Source of the DNA: Schizophyllum amplum
Taxonomy: Eukaryota; Basidiomycota; Agaricomycetes; Agaricales; Schizophyllaceae
Reading direction: 5' to 3'
Length of the DNA stretch: 64,000 nucleotides
Assembly (NCBI GenBank): GCA_007026445.1
Contig: VDMD01000019.1
Span: 310,001-374,000, forward strand
Positions 20,600 to 32,776 of the stretch are shown here, one piece after another (position 1 is the first letter of the stretch; every line of letters starts with the position of its first letter). A program made the position numbers and the translations under genes. Below the pieces are notes generated by a model, which worked only from the letters and a program-made list of their open reading frames with translations, did not search any database and had not been told where the DNA came from.

Positions 20600-22201
20600 A
20601 ACAAGTTTCAATAACCTCCCTACCCACATCTCCGACCCTCAAACTCGGCCGGCGACCTCAGCGTCTTATGGCTGCCCATGAAGAACATCATCCAGAACCT
20701 CGTCCATCGCCCACATCCTTGCTCTCTCATATACAGAAGCTCCCCTCGCACTACCTCCAACATATCGTACCATCATATCCCTCCTGAGGTCGCCCCGGCC
20801 TTGACAACTTGACGAAGTACGCGAGCTCTCAAGGACGTCACGTGACTTCTCCGATTCCCGGTGTTCGAAAATCAAGATTCCTCTCGACTTGCCCGATTGA
20901 ATCGCCCGAGATTCGAAACAGAACCCTGTCTTGTGCTAGAGCGCAGCTCCTCTGATGCTGACGCTCGATGTCGAGGCGACCCCACGGCTGGCCGATATTG
21001 ACCGTTATCCGCCGACTTCGACTTCTGTCCGCGAGAATTGACTATTGATTGCCGATCACCCTCTACCGTCCTGCACGAAGGGGCTCGTGCATGACCTAGG
21101 CCAGGCGCTCGCGTTGAATCTTCCATTATGGGCTCGCGTCAAGCGCTTGCTCGTATCTGCGTTCTCTCTCTGTGCTCCCCGACGCCTCGTCGAGCGCTGT
21201 GCAAGCGCAAGGATGATGGTGTCGCGGGCTGAATCCATGGCGACGAGCTGTGCTTGGAGCAATTTCGACGAGTCATGCTTGAGGCGATGTCGACGAACCA
21301 TGCGCAGGGTGACGTCGAAGAGTCGCAAGTGCGAAGCCTACGGAGGACAATGCGGGCGGGCTACGAAGCTGGACGGAGTCGCGCGACCGCTGATTTGGCA
21401 AGCTGGGCGCGCGCCCTACGGGTCGCCATACAGGGCGCAGGCGTAGACGTGATGCGATGATGGACACGACGCAGGCGACGCGCTGTCGCGGACGCTGACC
21501 ATGGCTACTCCTTAAGACGTCGATCGGTTGGGGAGCGATTAATCAGCTCTGGTCCACGGCTCGCGCTCAACACTTTGAACGGTTGTCGCATATGCTTCCG
21601 TCGCCGGTAACGAAGAGATTTACTGTCGCTCTCTTCGGCTGCTACAGCGTACCTATCTTGTGGCTATTTCGCCGTCGCCGCTGCTCTACCGAATCATCTA
21701 CCCGAACATAGTACGGTAGGTGTACTCACGTCATACTTTTTTGACCACGGCAGCTACTGCCGAAGACTGCAAGCGTCTCTGATGCCTCCTGCTGGAGTCG
21801 ATACGCATCCGCATTACAAAGGTGGGCATACGATCGCTGGTCTCTCTGCGAAGCACTCAATCAATCCAACAGAGGTCAGAACGGTAGAGGGGAGTCGTCG
21901 GAGTTGCCGGCCGTGTTACATACTTCTGCAATACATTGCTGGCGCTGTGTCCATGTCCAACTCGCATCCATCGTGTGCCCAAAGCCTGTCCGTCCTCTAC
22001 CCGAGTCGTCGCCGTTGCGATATGTCTCGTCCGTTGGGCGCCCTACTCGCTCGGCTTCTGCCCCAATATCGTCCGCGTGGTCCGTGCAGCCCTGCTGTCC
22101 GACACCTGTCCCGCATGGTTATCACTGTCAGTGAATGACGGCGGGCGATAACATGGTTTTCACTTGCTCATTGGTCCACTATTCCCCGACTCGCGATATC
22201 T
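20600..22201. repeat. 3' flank of NLR gene 2, right copy of the segmental duplication
   Basis: Counterpart of 1-898, longer by about 700 nt. Matching words lie at 20620-20780 and 21830-22020 in the same order. No gene is supported inside. Confidence 0.6.
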
Positions 22202-25200
22202 TTACGCTTGGCCGTCGCCTGCCTCCGCCGTGTCCTGCCTCTCTTCTCCAACAGCGAGATTGCCGCCCGGGGCTGTACCGTCAGACGCTTGCGTGATCGA
22301 GCGCGTTATTGGCTGGCGTAGGAGAGCAAATGCTTGCTCCAGGTCACGGCGCTCCCAGGAGTACATGACTGATTTCATCTTGTCTTCCGCGAGGTCGAGT
22401 GGTGATTTGCCACAGTCGTCGCGAACATCTCGGTCTGCGCCTGCAGCGAGAAGCACATTGAGCAGACGCACGAGGTCCTGCCAACCCGTGGTTTGGGAAA
22501 GGCGCTGATGTACAAGAAAACGAAGAATGGCGTGAATGGTATAGTGCAGAGGGGTCTTGCCAACGTCGTCACGGCTGTTCACGTCTGCCCCAGCCTTGAG
22601 AAGAAGACGAATGGTTCCGTTGATAAGAGCTGCATCGAGCCTGAAGAAAATTCGGCCCTGGACTCCGTTTTGGATGACATGGTGCAGAGGCGTCATGTCG
22701 CTGTCGTCACGAGTATTCACGTCTGCTCCAGCCTCGAGAAGAAGACGAGTAATTCCGTCGATCCGAACATGGTAGGGGGGGAATGTGAGCCAGGATAGTG
22801 CAGTCCTGCCCACCCTGTCGCGGATGTTGACATCTGCGCCTGCGTCGAGCAGCAACCGGGTCATGTCCTTCCTGCAGTGAGTAGCGGCGAGGTGTAGTGG
22901 AGCGCGGCCATCGGCGTCGTGGATGTTGATAGCTGCACCGGCGCGGAGAAGCAGAGCAAGAACATCTGTTGAGGAATGACTCACGGCCCGGCCGAGGAGA
23001 GTGTCAATGGCGTTGTCGGCAATGTTCATATCCGCGCCTGCCGCGATAAGAAGACGTACAGTATCAGTATCGCAGCTATCCACAGCTGACCAGAGAGCAG
23101 TTTTCCCTTGCTCGTCGCGGATATTCGTACTCGCACCCGCTGTAAGAAGGGCAATGACAACGCCGTTTGCCCTTCTTCGTACAGCTTCATGAAGAGCGGT
23201 CCCTCCGCCTTTGTCGCGATCGTTGGCATCTACACCGATGTCAATGAGAGCCCGGATGATCCCATCAACATCATCTCCGTCGCAGTATTTTATGGCAATG
23301 TGCAGAGGTCTCCAACCCTCTGTCTGGCAGGCCTTTACATCCGCCTTCAGGTGATCATACAGCCGGATAACGCGAGCATAGCCATGTTGGACGGCGATGT
23401 GGATAGGACACCTGCTCCAGAAATACCGTGAGTCGTAGTCACCACACTGTTGTACTCTTTTGTTAAGTGTCAGGAAGTCGATGAGGTCTTGTTCCAGGTC
23501 CTGCTGTCGCCGAAGGCCCTCGTCTGCATATGTCATCCAATTCCTGGCGACATGGACATGCAGAGGGTAGCCAGGGTTCTTCCTCCGCCAAGGGGTGTCG
23601 ACGCCGACGTGCGTGAGGTATGCGAGGCACATGCGGGTCATGTCACAGTACGCGCGATGAGCATCGATGTGGAAAGGCGACGTGGTGGGGAGCTTGAGGA
23701 GGTGGTCCCGTACTGACGCATGGGCAAGACGGACACAGTCACCGTCGTAGGAGACAAAGGTCGAGCTTATGACACACATAATATCGTCCGTAGAACGTGC
23801 GCGTAGTTTGGGGTTATATACTGGCATAGTTTGCGACTTCGGGTGACTGAACGCCAGTAGCTCCGAAAATTCGGCCTTTGAAAGGGGCCAGTGGGCGAAG
23901 ACAAGCCAGGCAAGCAGCCTGAGCACGACCTCGCACCGCGCCTTGGGTATCCTCGAGAGCGCCTGGTCGTAGAAGTCGCCCAGCGTTTGCGACAAATTCT
24001 CCAGCGCACCGCAGATGAAAGCCGGTAATCCTGCCACAGGGGCGAGCTCCCTGACCTGTAGCGACGCCCAGCGAAAACTGCAGGAGAATGAATATGAGAT
24101 GGAGGAACCCAAAGGCTGTTGATCGCGTACTTTCCTGCTGCACCATCACAGAGCTTCTGCTGTACCAGTTCCGCATAGTCGGCGCTCATATGCGCCAACA
24201 CGCCAGCACTTCCCACGGCACAGTGCAAAAAGGTCTCGATATCGCGCGTGATGAGCTCCGTACTCATGTGGACTTCCGCATCGGAAAGACGTACGAGTTC
24301 CATGCGAAGATGCACCTCAGTACGACTAGAGACAAGAAGCGCGATATTGGAGTACGCGCGTAGCGCCCTCAGGAAAGGTATGAGATCTTCGATGTTGGCC
24401 TCGTCGAGCGCATCGAGGACGACGAACAGGCGTGCTGAACGGCGAATGAGCCGCCACAGATGATGCTGCATCTTCTCGAGTGACGGCTGGGTGTGTCCGT
24501 CCATTTGCTGGTTGCGGACCTCGAGCAACTCTTTACGAGCATCATCGCGGTGGTACGCAAGCTGACAGAGCAAGGACGATAGCAGCGCTCGCATGTCTTG
24601 ACTTTGCGCCCCGTTCGTCAGGTCGAATAGATGGGTAAGGGTTATGCAACTGCCACTCGAGGAAGCACAGTGCGCCTGCAGCTCGCGTATGATGGCGGCC
24701 CTACAGAAATCTGAGAGGTGTTGGGTTGGCCAAGCAGACATGCAATATACTCACATCAAAGTACTCTTGCCAGATCCGGCTAGGGCCATGTCATTACAAT
24801 GCCCGCGCATGTCCCATTGCCCTCACCTTGGCCGTGCAGCCAGAGAACACGCACATCGCCTGATATGAAAGAGCCAAAGGTATTGCCGTCGAGGAACCAG
24901 GAGCCGGTGCCAGGGACCCGAGAAAACATGACACTATTCAGTTTGACCGAACAATCTGGATATCGAAGCCATCGGCAGATCTTGTCTACATCGCCGCTCT
25001 CTTTTTTTCCAAACGGTCAGTCAGGCAAAGAATGCACGTTATCTGGGCGGAGGAACTGACTCTTTTCCTTCATCGTCTCATCACTCATATGGAGAAGCGT
25101 GGCCTGTATACTCTCCAAGATGGTTCGACTGGTTGTGAGCTCCACCGACGAAGTTATCGTTTGGCAGAGCAGCGCTGAAGTTGATTAGCACGCGCGTCAG

Positions 25201-26269
25201 AGGGGGTAGCACAAATACGGCCTCACTATGAGTCTCTCGTGCGATGTCTGCTATCTGCGTGATACACATTCGCGTGAATTCCTGATATTTATCCTGCCCT
25301 GAAGCGGGGTCAATGAGGAAGATAGGTAATGAATAGAGAAGGAGCGAACAGTCGCAACTGTTCTCGAGCATCAACAGTGTTTTGTTGACCACATGGAGCG
25401 TCACGGCGGACACCGTCCGGTGATGTTGCGTGGCAAGCCGTCCAAGCTCGTCGAGCGCTGACGGGACATCCTTAGACTGACAAAGCTTCTTCAGCCAGAT
25501 CTCTATCATTGGAAGTCAGCCGTGCTTTCGACTGCTCGACACAATCGCTCACTGAGGCGGTTGTTCTTCTGCAAGTTCGTGATCACCCCAAGAACGACAA
25601 GAATTTGCCCCAGCAACTTCACCGAGGCCTCCTTTAGTGCGTCGTGCATATCGACAGCGGCGATAGGCTTGATGATGCGGAGGTGATGTTCCATGGTGTC
25701 GAACGCGTCCACAACGGCGTCGAGGTCCTCGCTGACTTTCCTTGACGCCTGAGCCAATGTGAGTCGATTTCTTAGTTCTCAAGAGGTAAAATTCACCTGA
25801 ATAATCACGCCGATGGCCGCAAAGACCGCCTTCACAGGTGAGTACGGCTGCAGCGCATGCGTTAGCCCTGTCGCTCAGCCGTCCTCCGCCAAACACGCGC
25901 CATAGTGACCGCCTCCCCGAAAACGCCACAGAGTGTTTGCACGACCGCAGCGATCGGCTTGATTTTGGACCGTAATTCCTGCGGGCCGTCCGCGCGGTAG
26001 TTCTTGAATGCAGACTCATGCTGTTCGATGTGCTTGTTGATGGCGCCCTCGGAGTCGAGGACCTTGCAGGCGGCGAGATCGAGGCCAGTGGTCTTCTCGT
26101 ACCTCTCCACTGCCTCCTTCCATAGGCGTGCGAGAGTATGGGCTGGCGCCTGAGTTGGAGCCGACGTGGAGCTGGACGTCGGCGCGCCAGGGATTGACGG
26201 CGTCGAGGAGTTTGGAGGATCGGACATCGCCGTCGCAAAAGTAGAGGTTACTGTGGTGGTGAGAGTCAA
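22202..26269 (-). CDS. Goodbye-NACHT-ankyrin NLR (STAND) protein, copy 2
   Basis: Nine exons: 26269-25901, 25847-25797, 25748-25553, 25502-25227, 25174-25061, 25000-24827, 24779-24755, 24700-24131, 24077-22202. They total 3651 nt, a 1216-residue protein. Homologous exons have the same lengths as in copy 1 (51, 196, 114, 174, 25 and 570 nt), which supports both models. The Goodbye domain is at about 45-210, the intron-split P-loop ends AGSGKSTLM, Walker B is LFVVLDALDEA, and about nine ankyrin repeats cover about 770-1180, four or so fewer than copy 1. The first intron has a GC donor (25900-25899) where copy 1 has GT; the next GT would break the frame. The stretch 25349-25299 reads through in frame where copy 1 needs splicing. 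Function is inferred to be a non-self or stress sensor, as for copy 1. Confidence 0.88.
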
Positions 26270-26790
26270 GAAGAGGATCGTGTCCGCTCAACAGCATAAC
26301 GTCAACAGCATGTCCACAGCACGTCCTCGGCGATTCCACAGCTCCGCAGACCATCCTGGCGATAGTGCGGTCAGTACGGCTGTCATACTCATAATCAAGA
26401 TATGAAGAAGCTGCGTACCTATATGGGCGCCTAAATCTGTTGGCTCAGAACAGCAATGCTAAGTATACGGGCACGATGAGATCGAAGAGGCGCCCAAGGA
26501 CTGCATAAGTCTTCGGAAGCAAGGTATCCAGACGTAACGAGAGAGCGATGTCCCCGGGCACTTGTTATGGACATTGTCTAATTCTAGCCCATACCGTTGG
26601 ATGATGTACGCGCGATAGATTGCGGACTGAACGGGCAAGCAACGTAGTTCGTTGCAGGAGGTGTCCAGCTACTTGTATATACTAGCATGCGGATTGCGAT
26701 CTGCGGAGGTGGTTATCAACGGCTGTACGAGCAGGGCGGTGCGCGTTTAATACCTCGATCTTGTCGACGCAGCTCGGCATCCAGAAAACG
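26270..26790. repeat. Upstream flank of NLR copy 2, shared with 5417-5790
   Basis: It aligns by eye with the region upstream of copy 1 ('tatgaagaagctgcg', 'cggctgtacgagcag', 'acctcgat'). It marks the right-hand limit of the duplicated segment that I can follow. Confidence 0.6.
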
Positions 26791-29700
26791 CGAGACTCCA
26801 GCAATTGATCATCGAGCTTCTCATACGCATAGTAGAAACTGTAAGCCGAAACGCGCGCGAAAGCCCTGGTGTGCCTGTCGAGGATGAGTATGCTGTTCAG
26901 CCGAAGATGCGGATGGTGTTCAGCCGAAGATGTTGGTGAGGTCTAGCCACAAATCGTAGATAAAGACAGTGGATCAAAGTGGACTGAAAAAGCACGCTGT
27001 GGTAATTACCGTGAGCCTCGCGGGGAGACCGTGTCCCTCTTTCATAAGGATGCGCGGGCTCCTCGTCCTGTTAGTATGACAGACAAATGTGCGCGTTGGC
27101 GAGATCAACACCTCTGTGCGCGGCGTAAGCGCCTGCCGCGCCTGCGCATTGCATCCTAGTACACCGTGAGCGCGCATTAGTTCGGGGGATCCACGACACG
27201 ACTAATTTAGGCAGCACCTTTTTTCGTCGCCATATGAGGCCTTGAGGGATCCTTCACGAGCTTTTATTCGACGCTTACCGTGCGCTCGAAGACGCACGCG
27301 ATACGTGCTCAATATGCGTCGCCGCAGGGGTCTGTGCTGGGTTCACACTCATGGCGCTTCATTCGCACGCCAACTTACATGACGGTTTGTTCGTGATTGA
27401 TTTCTTCCTCCTCCACGCGACCTCTCTTCAGTGATGGTCTCCCGGTACGTCTGCAAGCATCTGAGCCCCGATCCTCGAATCGTTGTGGGCATCGCGCCTT
27501 CCTTCTCAGCATTGTCGAGTGCGCATCTAGACGAGTATTGCATCTGCCGCAATTAGAAGAGGCAGAGACTATAGGTTCGAAAACAGAGGGTGATAGACAA
27601 GAATGAGTTTGACATTGGGTCGGATAAGAAGTTCACTCCAGGACGAACCAGTAAGGTGCTCAGAATGTTCAGGCAGCTTTGTTCGTATGTTAGGAGTGCA
27701 AAGACGCAGTTTCACGCGCATATACGCTGGCAAAAGAGGTGAGGAATCGATTTTGCTGCTGTTTGCTCATGACCACCGGAAGCCAGATGGCAGAATCGGG
27801 GCCCGGCCCGGCCATTGTACTCTCTTACCCCTTTGGTATACTTGTTTGTTCGTCAGTGTCTGCCGCCATCGTCGCCAACGCCAGAGCCAACGTCTCGCAT
27901 TGCACCGCTTGCCATCTACCAGATCTTTGTTCAATACCCTTGGAGTGCCTACCCACTACCTGAAAACCTCGAACAACCGACGAGAGACTGAATGACACGC
28001 GCGAAAGACGCCGCACCTAGGTCGAAGTACTGCGGAGTACTGCAGGAGAGCACGACTGCAGCATGAAAGGAGAAAGATATGTCGCTTATTTTCTTGGGTG
28101 ATGACCGTCTGTTTGTGGGTGCTTAAGTCTCTGACTCTCTGCCAACGCTGATCGTCCTCTGACAGCCCAGCGTCTACATCGTTTCCCTCGAGGGGTTCCT
28201 CATCAGGGCATGGCGCGAAAGTCTGCAGCCGGGCGTGCATGCTCTGCAGGTGCGTGCTGCCACCAAGCAGGGTCATGTCCAACTGACAGGTCGCATAGGT
28301 CGCGCCTTCGCCTTGTTTCGATCAGCGAGATTCACCGCCAGCGGGTCCCGCACAAATCCCAGAATCGCGCCCCACTCTCTTCCCTCCATGAAGAACGAGA
28401 ATGGACGCGAAGACCCCGCCCACGTCATCTACACCCTCGCCAACGTCATCTGCACCCTCGCCCACGTCGCCTGCAACTGGTACCATCCCTCGCATGCTGG
28501 CCGGCGACATCTTTCGCCCTAAACGGTGTTCCTCGGCGATCCCGCAACTGCCTCGACGGTCCCGCATCTGCCCGGTCTCGGGCTCAGCGACATACGATCT
28601 GGACGACCTCTGGCACCCCGACGCACTGAGCAGACAAGACGCACATCAAGTCCGCAGGCTATCGTGCCATGGGAGACCTTTGGGGAGACCTGTGGGAGAT
28701 CGTCGCCGGTACGCCGTGTTCGCAATGGCGTATCCTTGGTCTCATACATTCCTTCCTTCAGTATGCGAACCATGATCACTGCAGCGCGCTCAGAGTAGGG
28801 AGCTTGAAGAGCATCCCGCGCGATGGTCAAATTCGCATCATCTTGAGTCCCATCGTGCGTCTCGCTATTCTTGCTCATATATGCGTGCTAAATTATCCTC
28901 CACATAGTTCCCTATACTACGCATGTCCACACAATACAAAAATGCTCCTCCCGCCTCAAAAACGTTGGGAATCCGAAGTCGCTCTCGAGGCCATTCTCTT
29001 CACCCATTGCCCTTGCTCCACGCTCTAGTACAAGGCTTTTGTCTACCATCCTCGTACACGCCTTGGCCCATGCTCGTACAAGCGTCATCCGGCAACCGTC
29101 GCAGCTCCACTCGTCATTCGGGTACCCCTTGAACCCTTTCTACCTCTATCGTGGCCCATATCCGTCGAGTGTCGCATCCACGGGACGAAGTACTTACCAC
29201 CTCGCATACTTGGCCTAGTGAATGCGGCTCATGTACACCCTCACCAACAAGGACCGTCGGCCATGCACTATGCTTTGGCCGAGCAAACGACGGACGACTT
29301 CGGTCGAGCGCTTGGGTGTACCTGGGCTCGAGGGCGGAGAAGCACGCGCGACATGCTTGTCGGGCTGTCACCGGTTCCTAGTGATCTTCCATGGCACAGT
29401 AGGCACGTAGCGTCGTGCGAGATTACGACGAGACTATCCTGTGCGGTGTATATGAGTCGTCGCTTCGAGGTAAGCGCATGACCTGCTCGTCTCCGCTCGA
29501 AAGGTCTGACAAGATATCAGGAATCCATCTTCACCCTCCGCTTCACCACTCTGTCGTCCTCAGGGTCCCCCTCCTCGTGATTCTCGTTTTCGAGGCCACC
29601 CTCCTGGATGTCTTCGACGAGGACTGAGCTATCCGAATCGGACCGTCAAGCCAACGTGCAGGCACGCGTGCAGAACCAGCTCAGCACTTCTGCAGCTTCT

Positions 29701-30393
29701 GACAGAGCACTAACAGTCAACCAGCCGCGGAGGCGCCGTGCCGACTCAGCAGTCGCGCGAATGTTGCGAGGATACCACGACGACTCGCTTCTGGTCGCCG
29801 CCCGCTGTCTTCCTCGTGCCGGGGTTCGTTCGCATCGGCCTTCGTGCAATCTGTGTTTTTCGAGTCTGCGAACTCATGTCATGTCAGAGAGATGGACGAC
29901 ACTGAACGTCGCGAGCTGCTCCAGCTCGACAGACGCCCACTCTCCCCTCAGAAGGACGTCGGTCGCGGACGCAGGGGAAGATCCCAATGGTCGCGTGGCA
30001 CTCGGATCAAGCCCTTCAGGCACACAAACTTTTTTACTTCCTCCGAAAATTCCTCTCCCCGCCTCGCCCCCCTCAGCCTCGCTCTCTACTCTCTGTATAC
30101 TGCCTGTCTCCAATCGACACAACGCAGCCTCGGAAACTCGACAAAAAATCTCAGAAATCCGAACGACAGGATTGCACCGGACTTCGGCCCGTACCGAGGG
30201 TGGCCTTGGCGCGCGCCGATCAGTTGCTCGGGTGACCCTGCCCTGGTCTCGACCGCCACAAGGCGCCGTCCCATATATATACCCGGCAATCGTGCGCGCC
30301 CGCAAACTTATAAGCCCTGCATCCCGTCGCTATCAGGCCCACCCTGCCTTTTCCCCCTCTCCACCGCCCGGCGCACCCCCACCCGCAACGACC
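26791..30393. other. Long intergenic region, no supported gene
   Basis: About 3.6 kb without a frame carrying a recognisable domain or a consistent exon chain. A short repetition, 'cacgtcatctacaccctcgc' type, occurs at about 28418-28470. A frame open from 29608 runs into the gene at 30394 but has random-looking composition upstream. A good TATA box, 'ccatatatatacccgg', lies at about 30271, 120 nt before that gene's start. Confidence 0.55.
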
Positions 30394-30834
30394 ATGTCCT
30401 CCCCGATAACAGCGAGTCTTGCGATGGACAAGAAGACCGGCGTCCCCCTGGACAGCAGAAGCCTCGAACCGAGGCCTGCATCTACGACGGCGACGCAGGA
30501 GCTCACCCACGTCGCGCGCGAGTTCGCGATTGTCGTCCTCGTTGCATACGCCATCCTCAGCGCGCTGCTCCCCTTCATCGCACACGTGCTGGCGCCATCG
30601 CCACCTGTGTTCGGTATCCCTAGCGCGCCGGCCTACACGATCAACGTCACGCGCATTGGCCTCCTGTACGTCGTGTTTATCTGCACGGCGGCCGTGTTCG
30701 CGATCTACGGCGTGGCGGTCGCGGTGTACGTCGTTGCGCGGAGATACTGGAGGAAGCCTGCGCCGCTCGATCTGGAGAAGGGGTTGGAGGAGATGCGTAT
30801 GGCCAGGCCGCAGAGTGGCAGGATTGCGTTGTGA
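30394..30834 (+). CDS. Small two-span membrane protein, unrecognised
   Basis: Single exon of 146 residues starting at a Kozak-like accATGtcc. A Ser/Thr-rich N-terminus (about 1-40) precedes a hydrophobic segment (FAIVVLVAYAILSALLPFIA, about 44-63). A short Pro-rich loop with an NVT sequon follows, then a second span (IGLLYVVFICTAAVFAIYGV) and a basic and acidic tail (RRYWRKPAPLDLEKGLEEM). A TATA box at about 30271 supports the start and argues against the in-frame upstream extension to 29608. No family is recognised. A two-span organelle or plasma-membrane protein is possible. Confidence 0.6.
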   Translation: MSSPITASLAMDKKTGVPLDSRSLEPRPASTTATQELTHVAREFAIVVLVAYAILSALLPFIAHVLAPSPPVFGIPSAPAYTINVTRIGLLYVVFICTAAVFAIYGVAVAVYVVARRYWRKPAPLDLEKGLEEMRMARPQSGRIAL

Positions 30835-31130
30835 TTCGTGCGTCGAAGCCCGCTAGCGAGGCCCGCTGGCGATGTGTGTCCGCCGATCACTTCATCGACA
30901 TCCCTCGTTCCGCCTAAACCTCATACCCGCACATATAGAGCGTGTCCGGAGCACCGCTGCTCGCACGTTCTGCCACGCCCCATCCATCTACTATTCCGGG
31001 CGGTCTCGACTCCCTTCTTCATCCGTCATCAACCACCACCATCCATTATCACTCGTCGACTACTCGCGACGCACACTCCTTCGACCTACGTCGTCCAGTG
31101 CCCCAGCTGGAGTATCCTCTGAACCTCGCA
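30835..31130. other. 3' flank of the small membrane protein gene
   Basis: No gene seen; pyrimidine-rich DNA up to the TA target site of the inverted-repeat element. Confidence 0.5.
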
Positions 31131-31132
31131 TA

Positions 31133-31601
31133 CAGTCGAAACTCTCATAATGGATAGTGTCTGAGCCGCCAGAAATTTATTCATTATGAGAGATTATTCA
31201 TTCCCGCATTGTCACATCCCCGTGACAGGTTGCCCGTGCGCGTGACAACACGCTACGAAATGTAACGCTGTGAGTCATGCCATTGTTCTCGATGTCGGCC
31301 CGGTCACTAACCCCCTTTCGATGTATCACTGGGTCACCCGAAGCATCAGACAATGAATCTTCATTGTGAAGGGAGCTGTATATATCATCAGTGACCTCAA
31401 TTGAGTATGCATTGATGGCACAATCCCTGCCAAATGGGCCCGTCGAAATGAATAATGCTTCTACAGGCCTATCCATTATTCATTATTCATGCATCACTAA
31501 TTTCCCCGCATACAAGAGGGGGTGCCGCTCGTTTTTGCCCAGATCCTATCCATTATGAGAAATATGCATTCTGAGAGTATCCATTACGAGAGTTTCGACT
31601 G
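31133..31601. mobile_element. 469-bp MITE-like element, Tc1/mariner-pogo type ends
   Basis: Both ends carry a 24-26 bp inverted repeat beginning CAGTCGAAACTCTC and continuing to TAATGGATA, with one mismatch (31133-31157 against 31577-31601). The element is flanked on both sides by TA (31131-31132 and 31602-31603), the target site duplicated by Tc1/mariner-superfamily transposases. Subterminal 'tccattatgag' and 'ttcattattcat' words recur inside. A 92-codon frame on the minus strand (31198-31476) shows no transposase motif that I can identify. The element is probably non-autonomous and needs a transposase from elsewhere in the genome. Confidence 0.8.
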
Positions 31602-31603
31602 TA

Positions 31604-32776
31604 CTTACCTCCCTCGCTCTCTCACCGCCTTTCACGCTCTCTGTCTCGGGATTCGCGCCGACTCGCGCTGTAGTTATATGGGACTTAGCCTACACATCGT
31701 CCGGAGTACGGTACAGACTCCTTGTAATTTTATAAGGGTATATGGAGATCATCAGTCTTTCGTCGACGGCAGTCGGGCGGTCTTTTCAGAACGCTCATCA
31801 TCACCGACCAGTGAGCTTCGTTCGTGTGGCGCATGCGTCAGAATACGACAGATATGGAAAGGGATTTATACAGACAAGCTACGACCTGGTTACGACAAGA
31901 GAACAGGACAAGAAAGGGATATCAGAATTGTATGCCGGTGTTTACTTCTGTTGAAGACAGAGTGGACCTACGTGACCAAACAAATACAAGCCGCAAATTA
32001 CGATCATTTTTGTATCAGCAGACCGGAGCCCCGGCCGTTGGCGAACTATTCAGGGGGACTCTTGCAGCTGGTACGAAGATGCTCGACAGCAATGCAAGCG
32101 CACCGAGAAGCATGTGGAGTCGGGCGAGGAGAGCAAAGACCCAACAAAGACCAGTGGGTAGTACGCCTTGCTGTTCGCCGATTGCTTTGAAGAAAATTGA
32201 GGCGTTCAGCGGGCATGCAATTGACCCGGTTTGTCAGAGGAAAAGCCGAAAGAGGTCTTGGAAGTGAAGTTGTGCCGCCAAGCCCCGCCGCCGGATATGG
32301 AAATCGGATTGGAAACATGGACGGCGGGACCCCCTTGCAAATACACTATAACACGCTCAACGCGTTGCGATGCACCCGCGAGATGCTCAGGAGACTCGGG
32401 AGGAATTACTGGGCCAGCATCGATGCACGTCATCTGTGTAATAGTACTAAGTTAGCTAGCTAGATATGTTGCGATACAGAACGTCTACATGTTACAGTAC
32501 GCCTAGGCTGCAGGCAATAGTCGACCGAGCCACCACCCGGTTCAAATGTGTGCGATACACTGCCAGACTATCTACGCGAGCTACGAACATCCCATCAAGA
32601 CCACCACCCCATGCGAGTATAATCGCGGCGGGCTGCGCGGCCGAAGCGCACGAGCGAGCGGTCCCAGTCAGACCTGCGTCCCTCCTCTGCATCGCAATGA
32701 AAGCTCGTGTATCAACAAAGCATTCCAGGACACCCGAGCAGTTGCGAAAGCTCAAGTATCCCGAGTCCTGCGATTC
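31604..32776. other. Region between the MITE and the aspartic protease, no gene seen
   Basis: Frames up to about 173 codons overlap on both strands without motifs or consistent splicing. The part next to 32777 should hold the 3' untranslated region of the protease gene. Confidence 0.5.

Noticed and set aside
29608..30393. 262-codon N-terminal extension of the small membrane protein
   Set aside because: The text is random-looking, a TATA box lies inside it at about 30271, and a good start context exists at 30394.
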